The position numbers and the translations under genes are program-made. Positions 1 through 5,865 of a stretch of 5,971 nucleotides of DNA are shown here, in pieces. Under the pieces are notes generated by a model. The model saw only the letters and a program-made list of their open reading frames with translations, was not told where the DNA came from and did not search any database. Source of the DNA: an uncultured Gemella sp. (lineage in GTDB: Bacteria; Bacillota; Bacilli; Staphylococcales; Gemellaceae); assembly GCA_945929765.1 (NCBI GenBank), contig CAMEOL010000064.1, positions 1 to 5,971 on the forward strand, in the 5' to 3' direction. The number at the start of each line of letters is the position of its first letter. The first letter of the stretch is position 1.

Positions 1-47
1 AGTTTTTAAGTTATTTTTTAAATTTTTTGAATAGGAAATACGCTACA

Positions 48-305
48 CTATTTTTTGTCGATAAAAGCTTTTCTCGTATATATTAAATAAATAAGAATAA
101 CAGATACTAACAAAATAGCTCCATTTACAATAATATTAACAGTAGCGTTTTTTAAGAAAAAATATTCAACAATGCGAGCGATATAAAGAACTATAAAAAG
201 AGTTATTAGGTGATCAAAATATCTTTTAGGTTTGTTTTTTTGATAAATTATTATTATTATAAGTATCCAAAAAAGGAATGACAAAATACTTAAAATTAAT
301 TGCAT
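48..305 (-). CDS. Small hydrophobic membrane protein, function unknown
   Basis: I do not recognise this 85-residue protein. It is very hydrophobic, with three likely membrane helices at about residues 3-20, 33-50 and 57-76. A basic loop (KNKPKR, 23-28) follows the first helix, and the C-terminus is charged (RKAFIDKK). The second helix carries R44 and E47, which is unusual for a plain membrane anchor. There is no signal-peptide cleavage site, lipobox or catalytic motif that I can see. The ATG at 303-305 is preceded on the minus strand by an AAGAGG-type ribosome binding site at about 312-319, and a plausible promoter lies further upstream, so this looks like a real gene and not a chance frame. 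It is divergent from walJ and shares its intergenic region. Its downstream neighbour lies outside the window, so operon membership is unknown. Confidence 0.7.
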   Translation of the reverse strand: MQLILSILSFLFWILIIIIIYQKNKPKRYFDHLITLFIVLYIARIVEYFFLKNATVNIIVNGAILLVSVILIYLIYTRKAFIDKK

Positions 306-344
306 ACGTTAGCCTCTTTTCTATTTTAATATGAAATTAGAGAT

Positions 345-372
345 ATAGTATCGACAGATTAAATATATTCAA
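345..372 (-). promoter_or_regulatory. Candidate sigma-A promoter for the small membrane protein gene
   Basis: Read on the minus strand, TTGAAT (367-372) is followed after 16 bases by TACTAT (345-350). Transcription would start near 338, giving a leader of about 33 bases before the ATG at 305. Both hexamers are close to the sigma-A consensus. In DNA this AT-rich such matches also arise by chance, so confidence is moderate. Confidence 0.45.
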
Positions 373-400
373 TGTTACAGAAAATTAATTATAAAATTCT

Positions 401-430
401 ATATGTTGGTAAATGTGGGGTATAACATAT
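401..430. repeat. Short perfect inverted repeat in the divergent intergenic region
   Basis: ATATGTT (401-407) and AACATAT (424-430) are exact inverted copies separated by 16 bases. The repeat lies between the minus-strand promoter (345-372) and the walJ promoter (about 508-516). It could be an operator or a weak hairpin. A 7-base arm made mostly of A and T is also expected by chance, so no role is claimed. Confidence 0.3.
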
Positions 431-484
431 CTCTTAAAGATAATTCTACTAGATTTAACAATTCTTTTCAAACAATATTTTAAT

Positions 485-516
485 TTGATGGAAAATTTTT
501 TGAAAGATGATATAAT
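485..516 (+). promoter_or_regulatory. Extended -10 promoter of walJ
   Basis: A perfect -10 box TATAAT lies at 511-516 and is preceded by TG at 508-509, which makes a TGNTATAAT extended -10 element. The best -35-like sequence is TTGATG (485-490), but the 20-base spacer is too long for a standard promoter, so the extended -10 probably carries most of the strength. Transcription would begin near 523, about 38 bases ahead of the walJ ATG. Confidence 0.6.
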
Positions 517-560
517 GAGAAATGTTGAAAATAAAAAGTATGTAATTATTAGGAGAAAAA

Positions 561-1343
561 ATGAAAATTTCTATTCTTGCAAGTAGTAGTAGTGGGAACA
601 GTATTTATATAGAAAAAGGTGATTTTCGTTGTCTTGTTGATGCAGGATTAACAGGAAAAAAAGTAGTAGAAAATCTTGCGAAAATAGGTCGGGACATTAC
701 GGATATTAATCATATATTTGTTACACATGAACATATAGACCACATTAAAGGTGTCGGAGTATTGGCTAGAAAGTATAATATACCGATTTTTGCAAATAAG
801 CTAACGTGGGATAATATGAACATAGGAGAGGTAAAGACGGACTTGAAGTTTCATTTCGAAAAAGATGAAGTGAAAGAATTGTGTGGTGTGACTGTTCGAA
901 GTTTCGGAGTTAGTCATGACGCTGCGAATCCTCAATTTTATACTTTCGAAAAAGATGGAAGAAAAGTTAGTATTTTGACAGATACAGGATATGTTTCGGA
1001 TAAAATGATAGACAATATAAAAAATTCGGATACTATAGTTTATGAAAGTAATCATGAGGAAAATATATTGTTGAGTGGACCATATCCTTGGAAGACTAAA
1101 CAACGTATTTTGTCAGATCAAGGTCATTTATCAAATACAGACGCTGCTAACTATTTATCAAAAATAATAGGAGATAATACTAAAAATATTTATTTAGCCC
1201 ATTTGAGTAAAGAAAATAATACAAAAGAATTGGCGTATATGACTACAATGAATATATTGGGTAACTATGGATTTGACTGTCAAAATAAAATAAACATCTT
1301 ACATACAGATCCAGATGAACCGACAATTATTACTAATGTATAA
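561..1343 (+). CDS. walJ: WalJ/YycJ-family metallo-beta-lactamase-fold protein
   Basis: This 260-residue protein has the normal length and motif order of the WalJ/YycJ/VicX family of metal-dependent hydrolases. Visible motifs are SSSSGNS (8-14) near the start, VDAG (26-29), the metal-binding HEHIDH (56-61), a conserved His in GVSHDA (H119), the metal-bridging Asp in TDTG (D141), YESNH (161-165), GHLSN (188-192) and LAHLS (212-216). All expected metal ligands are present, so it should be an active enzyme in the cytoplasm. In relatives the gene sits with the essential walRK (vicRK) cell-wall two-component system, and WalJ has been linked to coordinating cell division with DNA replication. Its substrate is not settled, and a nuclease-like role is an inference from the fold. 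The start is fixed by AGGAG at 551-555, five bases before ATG. Here it has its own promoter, a divergent gene upstream and a 428-base gap downstream, so it looks like a single-gene unit. Confidence 0.9.
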   Translation: MKISILASSSSGNSIYIEKGDFRCLVDAGLTGKKVVENLAKIGRDITDINHIFVTHEHIDHIKGVGVLARKYNIPIFANKLTWDNMNIGEVKTDLKFHFEKDEVKELCGVTVRSFGVSHDAANPQFYTFEKDGRKVSILTDTGYVSDKMIDNIKNSDTIVYESNHEENILLSGPYPWKTKQRILSDQGHLSNTDAANYLSKIIGDNTKNIYLAHLSKENNTKELAYMTTMNILGNYGFDCQNKINILHTDPDEPTIITNV

Positions 1344-1380
1344 GAATATATATTAGATGAAAACAAAATATTATGGACAA

Positions 1381-1508
1381 TAATGAATAAAAATATGTGA
1401 AGATTTTAATGGTGCTCAGATTACGCATGAGTAAGTGATTAATTCGAATTCTATAAACTAAAAATTCGTAATAATTGTACATTTAACTTCACATTTTTTG
1501 CATAATTA
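1381..1508. repeat. Inverted-repeat-bounded, foldable intergenic element
   Basis: The ends, 1381-1402 and 1487-1508, are imperfect 22-base inverted copies (17 of 22 positions match). The core is exact: ATGTGAAG (1395-1402) against CTTCACAT (1487-1494). Inside are two smaller hairpins. One pairs 1413-1418 with 1428-1433 (TGCTCA with TGAGTA, one G-T pair, 9-base loop). The other pairs CGAATT (1445-1450) with AATTCG (1463-1468) across a 12-base loop. As RNA this would form a three-way junction closed by the outer stem and followed by six T (1494-1499). The inner part is richer in G and C than its surroundings. It could be a miniature transposable element, a small structured RNA, or a branched terminator for walJ. 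The sequence alone does not decide. Confidence 0.4.
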
Positions 1509-1539
1509 TAGTATGAAATAAAAATGTTAGTTTATAACC

Positions 1540-1564
1540 AAAAGTTAGTAGAATACTAATTTTT
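1540..1564 (+). terminator. Weak AT-rich terminator-like hairpin
   Basis: TTAGTA (1545-1550) and TACTAA (1554-1559) form a perfect stem around a GAA loop, followed by five T (1560-1564). These T can also pair with AAAA at 1540-1543, extending the stem to 11 pairs including one G-T. The shape is that of an intrinsic terminator, but the stem has almost no GC pairs, so it would be weak. It lies about 200 bases after walJ and before the opp promoters, where a terminator would be expected. Confidence 0.35.
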
Positions 1565-1632
1565 AAATAGAATATAGAAAATAAAAACAAAATAAAGAGG
1601 AAACGCAATCAAAAATATGGAAGTATTTTTAA

Positions 1633-1647
1633 AATAATCTGAAAATT
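1633..1647. promoter_or_regulatory. CodY-like box upstream of oppD
   Basis: The 15 bases at 1633-1647 match the CodY consensus AATTTTCWGAAAATT at 13 of 15 positions (A instead of T at positions 4 and 5). An AATTTTC half-site follows at 1663-1669, forming an exact inverted repeat with GAAAATT at 1641-1647. CodY is a global regulator that represses nutrient-uptake genes when branched-chain amino acids and GTP are plentiful, and opp genes are known targets in several Firmicutes. The site lies just before a TATAAT (1652-1657) and 24 bases before the second candidate promoter. That this organism has CodY is assumed, not seen. Confidence 0.45.
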
Positions 1648-1651
1648 CAGG

Positions 1652-1700
1652 TATAATTATTAAATTTTCTATTGCAATTTACTTTAAAATTCGATAATAT
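1652..1700 (+). promoter_or_regulatory. Candidate promoters for the oppDFBC operon
   Basis: Two options are visible. The better-spaced one has TTGCAA (1672-1677), a 17-base spacer and TAATAT (1695-1700), giving a start near 1707 and a leader of about 65 bases. The other has a perfect TATAAT at 1652-1657 but only a poor -35 (TTAAAA, 1629-1634), which overlaps the CodY-like box. Either one or both may be used. Confidence 0.45.
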
Positions 1701-1756
1701 ATATATTATGTAAAAAAAATATTAATGTCTTTATGTATTAATTACCGAATACTCAA

Positions 1757-1774
1757 GAAAGGGGTAATCAAGTG
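1757..1774 (+). promoter_or_regulatory. Ribosome binding site that selects a GTG start for oppD
   Basis: GAAAGGGG (1757-1764) lies seven bases before GTG at 1772-1774. No ATG or other start occurs in this frame between the upstream stop (TAA, 1739-1741) and the GTG. The protein beginning there has the usual OppD N-terminus, so GTG is the supported start. Confidence 0.8.
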
Positions 1775-2773
1775 AAAAAAATATTAGAAATCAAAAACCT
1801 TGAGACAGCATTTAGAATAAAAGATGATTATTTTAATGCGGTAGATAATGTTAGTTTAGATTTGCATAGCAATGAAGTATTAGCAATTGTAGGAGAGAGT
1901 GGATGTGGGAAATCTACATTGGCTACTACAGTAATGGGACTTCATAATGAGAATTTGACGAAATCTACAGGTGAAATTATTTATGATGGAAAGAACTTAT
2001 TAGAATTATCTGAAGATGAATTAAATAAAATAAGAACGAAAGAAATTGGAATGATCTTCCAAGATCCTTTATCATCATTAAATCCACTTCAAAAAATAGG
2101 AAAACAAATAGAAGAAGCACTAGTATATCATACAGAGTTGAAAAAAGAAGAAAGAGAAGCTCGTGTAATAGAGTTATTGACACAAGTGGGTATTCCAAAT
2201 CCGCAACGCTGTGCGAAACAATATCCGCATGAATTATCTGGGGGTATGCGTCAACGTGTAATGATAGCTATGGCGTTATCGTGTAAACCGAATATTATTA
2301 TTGCTGATGAGCCTACAACAGCGCTTGATGTTACTATTCAGGCACAGATATTAGATTTGTTAAAACAACTACAAGAAGAAATGCATGCAGGGGTAATTCT
2401 TATTACTCACGACTTAGGAGTCGTAGCAGAGATGGCGGACAGAGTTGCAGTATTATATGCTGGGGAAGTTGTAGAACTAGGTACATCGGAACAAGTTTTC
2501 CAAAATCCGCAACATCCGTATACACGTAGTTTATTACGAAGTATCCCACAACTTGACGGAGATGGAAATGAAGATTTATATGCTATCGAAGGAATGGTAC
2601 CATCTATTAAAAATTTAGATAGAACGGGATGTAGATTTGCACCTCGTGTTCCTTGGTTAAAAGAAGAAGCACACGAAAAAAACCCATCATTACACGAAGT
2701 AGAAGCTGGGCATTTTGTACGTTGTACATGTCATAAGCACTTTACGTTTGAGGAGGTAGGAAATAATGATTAA
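1772..2773 (+). CDS. oppD: Oligopeptide ABC transporter ATP-binding protein OppD
   Basis: This is one of the two ATPases that power peptide import, acting on the inner face of the membrane as a pair with OppF. The 333-residue length is typical of OppD/DppD. The ATPase parts are intact: Walker A GESGCGKST (41-49), Q-loop Q97 in IFQDP, signature LSGGMRQR (155-162), Walker B IIIADEP (175-181, catalytic E180), D-loop ALD (184-186) and switch H213 in ITHD. The oligopeptide-specific C-terminal extension follows (NPQHPYTRSLL, 245-255; GCRFAPR, 286-292; HFVRC, 314-318). Many OppD/DppD proteins have a four-cysteine cluster here. Only two of those positions, C287 and C318, appear to be cysteine, with V293 and H301 at the others. 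It starts with GTG and is the first gene of the operon. Its last eight bases overlap the start of oppF, suggesting translational coupling. Peptide specificity (oligo- or dipeptide) cannot be read from the sequence. Confidence 0.92.
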   Translation: MKKILEIKNLETAFRIKDDYFNAVDNVSLDLHSNEVLAIVGESGCGKSTLATTVMGLHNENLTKSTGEIIYDGKNLLELSEDELNKIRTKEIGMIFQDPLSSLNPLQKIGKQIEEALVYHTELKKEEREARVIELLTQVGIPNPQRCAKQYPHELSGGMRQRVMIAMALSCKPNIIIADEPTTALDVTIQAQILDLLKQLQEEMHAGVILITHDLGVVAEMADRVAVLYAGEVVELGTSEQVFQNPQHPYTRSLLRSIPQLDGDGNEDLYAIEGMVPSIKNLDRTGCRFAPRVPWLKEEAHEKNPSLHEVEAGHFVRCTCHKHFTFEEVGNND

Positions 2774-3698
2774 AATAGAAAATTTAAAAGTTCACTACCC
2801 GATACGTGGAGGATTTTTTAATACAATTAAAAGCTATGTACATGCGGTAGATGGAGTAGAGTTAGAAATAGAAGCCGGAAAAACTTATGGACTTATAGGA
2901 GAAAGTGGTAGTGGAAAAACTACTGTAGGAAAAGTTGTTTTAGGTTTAGAGACAGCAACAACAGGTTCTATAATGTACAAAGGTGAGGATGTTACTAAAA
3001 AAGCAGCACGAAAAAAATTAGCATACAATAAAGATGTGCAAATGATCTTCCAAGATGCAATGTCTAGTTTAAATCCACGTAAACGAATCATTGATATTAT
3101 TTCAGAACCAATAAACAATTTTGATAATTTAAATGAGGAACAAACTAGAGAAAGAGTGCTAGAACTATTATCAATAGTAGGTATGGGAGAGGATGCACTT
3201 TATAAATATCCTTTTGAGTTTTCTGGAGGTCAACGTCAACGTATAGGAGTTGCTCGTGCTATTGCTTGTAACCCACGTCTTATTGTAGCGGACGAACCGG
3301 TATCTGCGTTAGACTTATCTGTACAGGCTCAAGTACTAAATTTCATGAAAAAAATTCAAAGAGACTTTAATATTAGTTACCTATTTATTTCTCATGATTT
3401 AGGTGTAGTTAAACATATGTGTGATTACATTTATATTATGTATAGAGGAAGAATAGTTGAGCGTGGAACACGAGAAGATATTTATAATAATCCACAACAT
3501 ATTTATACTAAACGTTTAATAGCAGCTATTCCGAGTACAAATATAGAGAAAGCAAAAGAAATTTCAAAAATTCGTAAAGAAGTAGAAAAAGAATATCAAG
3601 AACATTATAATGACTATTTTGATGCGGATGGAAAAGTGTACGGTCTTAAAAAATTAACTGATACACATTATGTAGCAATGAAAGGGGGAGAAAGCTAA
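2766..3698 (+). CDS. oppF: Oligopeptide ABC transporter ATP-binding protein OppF
   Basis: This is the second ATPase of the importer and the expected partner of OppD. It has 310 residues, with Walker A GESGSGKTT (45-53), Q-loop Q96 in IFQDA, signature FSGGQRQR (152-159), Walker B LIVADEP (172-178, catalytic E177), D-loop ALD (181-183) and switch H210 in ISHD. All catalytic residues are present. NPQHIYTKRLIAAIP (242-256) marks the start of the family's C-terminal extension. This extension ends in a highly charged stretch (about 261-293) and LKKLTDTHYVAM (295-306), with no cysteine cluster. As I recall, this type of tail occurs in OppF/AmiF proteins of lactic acid bacteria and relatives. The start is supported by AGGAGG at 2751-2756, nine bases before the ATG, which lies inside the end of oppD. 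The stop overlaps the oppB start by one base (TAATG). Confidence 0.92.
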   Translation: MIKIENLKVHYPIRGGFFNTIKSYVHAVDGVELEIEAGKTYGLIGESGSGKTTVGKVVLGLETATTGSIMYKGEDVTKKAARKKLAYNKDVQMIFQDAMSSLNPRKRIIDIISEPINNFDNLNEEQTRERVLELLSIVGMGEDALYKYPFEFSGGQRQRIGVARAIACNPRLIVADEPVSALDLSVQAQVLNFMKKIQRDFNISYLFISHDLGVVKHMCDYIYIMYRGRIVERGTREDIYNNPQHIYTKRLIAAIPSTNIEKAKEISKIRKEVEKEYQEHYNDYFDADGKVYGLKKLTDTHYVAMKGGES

Positions 3699-4663
3699 TG
3701 TGGAAAGTAATATTAAAACGTTTATTAGTAATGATTCCTCAACTATTTATTCTTAGTATTTTAGTTTTTGGTTTAGCAAAACTAATGCCAGGAGATCCTT
3801 TTAGTGGACTGGCAGAAAATCCAAAAATTTCTCAAGAACAAATAGAAGCTATTCGTCAAGCTAAAGGTTTCTATAAACCTTGGTATGAACAATATTATAT
3901 GTGGTTATCTGACTTTATAAAAGGAGATTTCGGTCTAAGTTACGTTACGGGTAAAACTGTTAATACAATGGTAGGAGAAAGAATCTGGAACACATTAAAT
4001 CTTTCTTTATTGACTGCAATATTAACTTATGCGATAGCTATTCCTTTAGGAATGTATGCTGGTCGTTATCATAACTCTAAAGGAGATAGAGCAATTAACT
4101 TATATACTTTCATCGCTTTATCAATACCTAACTTCGTTCTTTACTTAGTAATGATCGTATTTTTCGGATTTATTTTAGGATTATTCCCTACGACAGGATC
4201 TGTTGATCTAGGATTACAGCCAGGTACTTTTGATTATTATCTTAATAAGCTACATCACTTAATTTTACCTGCTACAACTATGGCGCTATTAGGAACAGTA
4301 GGAACTATTCAATATCTTCGTAACGAAGTAATAGAAGCAAAACAAAGTGATTATGTAAAAACAGCACGTAGTAAAGGTGTCCCTGTAAAAAAAGTTTATT
4401 CAGGTCATATCTTCCGTAATTCTATTTTACCAATCGCAGCATTCTTCGGATTTACAATTACAGGACTATTTGCAGGTGGTATCTTCGTAGAAACAATTTT
4501 TGGATATCCGGGTATGGGAGAATTATTCTATAAATCAGTAATGGAACGTGACTATAGTGTTGTAACGACGTTAATGTTATTCTCGGGTGTGTTGACATTA
4601 GTAGGTAGTGCTTTATCAGACATTATTATGGCTATCGTTGACCCACGTATTAAACTAGATTAG
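3698..4663 (+). CDS. oppB: Oligopeptide ABC transporter permease OppB
   Basis: This 321-residue membrane protein is one half of the transport channel. Likely membrane helices lie at about 9-29, 100-122, 134-164, 187-205, 247-267 and 287-313, the six-helix pattern of the OppB/DppB family. Family marks include MPGDPF (30-35) after the first helix and a cytoplasmic EAA loop (YVKTARSKGVPVKKVY at 219-234 through to FRNSILP at 239-245) that docks onto the ATPases. FVETIFGYPGMGEL (263-276) and the C-terminal DPRIKLD (315-321) are also typical of OppB. The start is set by AAAGGGGGAG (3681-3690), seven bases before the ATG, which shares one base with the oppF stop. This tight junction indicates co-expression at similar levels with the ATPase genes. 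Confidence 0.93.
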   Translation: MWKVILKRLLVMIPQLFILSILVFGLAKLMPGDPFSGLAENPKISQEQIEAIRQAKGFYKPWYEQYYMWLSDFIKGDFGLSYVTGKTVNTMVGERIWNTLNLSLLTAILTYAIAIPLGMYAGRYHNSKGDRAINLYTFIALSIPNFVLYLVMIVFFGFILGLFPTTGSVDLGLQPGTFDYYLNKLHHLILPATTMALLGTVGTIQYLRNEVIEAKQSDYVKTARSKGVPVKKVYSGHIFRNSILPIAAFFGFTITGLFAGGIFVETIFGYPGMGELFYKSVMERDYSVVTTLMLFSGVLTLVGSALSDIIMAIVDPRIKLD

Positions 4664-4676
4664 GAGGTAATTAGGA

Positions 4677-5585
4677 ATGACAGAACAAACAAAAAAAGAA
4701 GCTGTAACGAATAATTACCCATCAGCATTATCAGTTATAGCTCGTGAATTTAAAAAAGATAAAGTAGCTTTTGGCGCTTTAGTAATCCTTGTATCTTTAG
4801 TAGCTTTTGTTTTACTTTATAATTTATATACATTTGTTACAGGTAGTAGGGCAGAGTTATTAGAAGTAGACATACTTAATCGATTCTTATTACCAGGAGA
4901 AGATGGGTACTTACTAGGAACAGAGTCTGGAGGAGTTTCGGTATTTGCATTATTAATAATGGGGACGTTAAATTCATTGTTAATTTCTATTATTGTAACA
5001 ACAATAACAGTATGTTTAGGAACATTAATAGGGTTAGTAATTTCTTACTACGGAGGAAAAGTTGATAATATCGCAATGCGTATAATTGATTTTCTATCAA
5101 TATTACCTTTCTTAATGATCATTATCGTATTTGTAAGTATCTATAGAGGCTATGGAATTTTTAGCTTTATTTTAATGCTATCTTCATTATCTTGGATAAG
5201 TATAGCTCGTTTAGTACGTAGTAAAGCTTTATCAGAATCACGTCGTGATTATGTACTAGCTTCAAAAACAATGGGAACTAAAGATTTAACTATTATGTTT
5301 AAAGGTATCCTGCCGAACATTGCATCTATAATTATTGTAGAAGCAACGCTACTTTTAGTTCTTAATATGGGGTTAGAAGTATCACTAACGTTCTTAGGTT
5401 TTGGATTACCGATAGGTACTCCAAGTATCGGAACACTGTTATCTTATGCTAAAGATGCGGACATTTTAGTAAACAAAATGTACATTTGGTTGCCAGCAGC
5501 GTTAATGATTTTAACGCTAGCATTGAGTATTAACTATATAGGGCAAGCATTACGTCGTGCTCTTGATGCACGTCAAAGATTATAG
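4677..5585 (+). CDS. oppC: Oligopeptide ABC transporter permease OppC
   Basis: This is the second channel subunit, expected to pair with OppB. It has 302 residues: a polar N-terminal tail (1-28), a first membrane helix at about 31-51, an extracellular segment of about 45 residues and five further helices (roughly 96-124, 133-156, 160-178, 216-240 and 268-289). The EAA loop runs DYVLASKTMG (191-200) to KGILPN (209-214). LTFLGFGLPIGTPSIG (237-252) is the typical late OppC motif. The usual LGTDxxGRD motif before helix 2 is changed to LGTESGGVS (80-88), so the Arg-Asp pair is absent. A shift of this kind may reflect lineage and need not mean loss of function. AGGAGG at 4662-4667 overlaps the oppB stop and sits nine bases before the ATG. 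A terminator follows 25 bases after the stop, so this is the last gene of the oppDFBC unit. Confidence 0.92.
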   Translation: MTEQTKKEAVTNNYPSALSVIAREFKKDKVAFGALVILVSLVAFVLLYNLYTFVTGSRAELLEVDILNRFLLPGEDGYLLGTESGGVSVFALLIMGTLNSLLISIIVTTITVCLGTLIGLVISYYGGKVDNIAMRIIDFLSILPFLMIIIVFVSIYRGYGIFSFILMLSSLSWISIARLVRSKALSESRRDYVLASKTMGTKDLTIMFKGILPNIASIIIVEATLLLVLNMGLEVSLTFLGFGLPIGTPSIGTLLSYAKDADILVNKMYIWLPAALMILTLALSINYIGQALRRALDARQRL

Positions 5586-5610
5586 AAGAAAACTATAATA
5601 AACGTATGGA

Positions 5611-5658
5611 GCAACTCTAAAATCGTTTTTTAAATAAATCGGTTTTAGAGTTGCTTTT
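5611..5658 (+). terminator. Strong intrinsic terminator after oppC
   Basis: Bases 5611-5625 (GCAACTCTAAAATCG) pair with 5640-5654 over 15 positions, with a single G-T pair, around a 14-base AT-rich loop. TTTTATGTTTT follows the stem. The 3' T-run is present only in the plus direction. It lies 25 bases after the oppC stop and should end most transcripts of oppDFBC before oppA. Confidence 0.85.
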
Positions 5659-5686
5659 ATGTTTTATAGTTTTAGAATGGATACAA

Positions 5687-5715
5687 TAAATAGCAGATGA
5701 AAATGCTGTTATTTA
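5687..5715. repeat. Hairpin-forming inverted repeat upstream of oppA
   Basis: Bases 5687-5696 pair with 5706-5715 over ten positions, including one G-T pair, around a 9-base loop. There is no clear T-run directly after it, so it is not an obvious terminator. It lies between the oppC terminator and the oppA promoter. Role unknown. Confidence 0.4.
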
Positions 5716-5734
5716 CATTAAATTAACTTAATGT
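5715..5734. repeat. Perfect 7-base inverted repeat upstream of oppA
   Basis: ACATTAA (5715-5721) and TTAATGT (5728-5734) are exact inverted copies with a 6-base spacer, directly adjoining the preceding hairpin. The arms are nearly all A and T, so this may be chance. It could also be a binding site for a dimeric regulator of oppA. Confidence 0.35.
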
Positions 5735-5758
5735 TTAAATTTAATTAAAAAATTCTGT

Positions 5759-5773
5759 AATATTCTGAAAATT
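5759..5773. promoter_or_regulatory. CodY-like box at the oppA promoter
   Basis: AATATTCTGAAAATT matches the CodY consensus AATTTTCWGAAAATT at 14 of 15 positions. It ends three bases before the -35 box of the oppA promoter, where a bound protein would hinder RNA polymerase. Repression of peptide uptake by CodY when amino acids are abundant is well known in Firmicutes. The match is seen in the sequence; the regulator itself is inferred. Confidence 0.6.
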
Positions 5774-5776
5774 ATA

Positions 5777-5805
5777 TTGACTTTTTATTTTATTGATGAT
5801 ATTAT
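5777..5805 (+). promoter_or_regulatory. Promoter of oppA
   Basis: TTGACT (5777-5782) is separated by 17 bases from TATTAT (5800-5805), with TG at 5797-5798 forming an extended -10. This is the best promoter in the window. Transcription would start near 5812, giving a leader of about 54 bases. It allows oppA to be made independently of, and probably more strongly than, the upstream operon. Confidence 0.75.
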
Positions 5806-5865
5806 ATTTATAAATTATTTTCAAACACTTACAAGCTAAGTTATATGATTTTAGGAGGCAGAATA

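Noticed and set aside
494..508. Possible CodY-like box before the walJ promoter
   Set aside because: It matches the consensus at only 12 of 15 positions and lacks the central C. Such matches are common in DNA this rich in A and T.
801..1103. Minus-strand open frame of 100 codons inside walJ
   Set aside because: It lies fully antisense to a well-supported gene and has no recognisable motif, so it is a shadow of walJ.
1357..1383. Eight-codon frame just after walJ
   Set aside because: It is too short, with no ribosome binding site and no meaningful product.
1595..1637. AGAGG sequence followed by a six-codon frame (ATG at 1617)
   Set aside because: The 16-base spacing is too long for a ribosome binding site, and the peptide (MEVFLK) has no leader-like features.
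1344..1771. Possible T-box or other known riboswitch ahead of oppD
   Set aside because: I could not find the conserved T-box sequence or any other riboswitch core that I know. The folded element also ends well before the likely oppD promoters.
1977..2198. Minus-strand open frame inside oppD
   Set aside because: It is antisense to the conserved ATPase domain and low in complexity, so it is a shadow.
2885..3118. Minus-strand open frame inside oppF
   Set aside because: It is antisense to the Walker A and Q-loop region of oppF and is not an independent gene.
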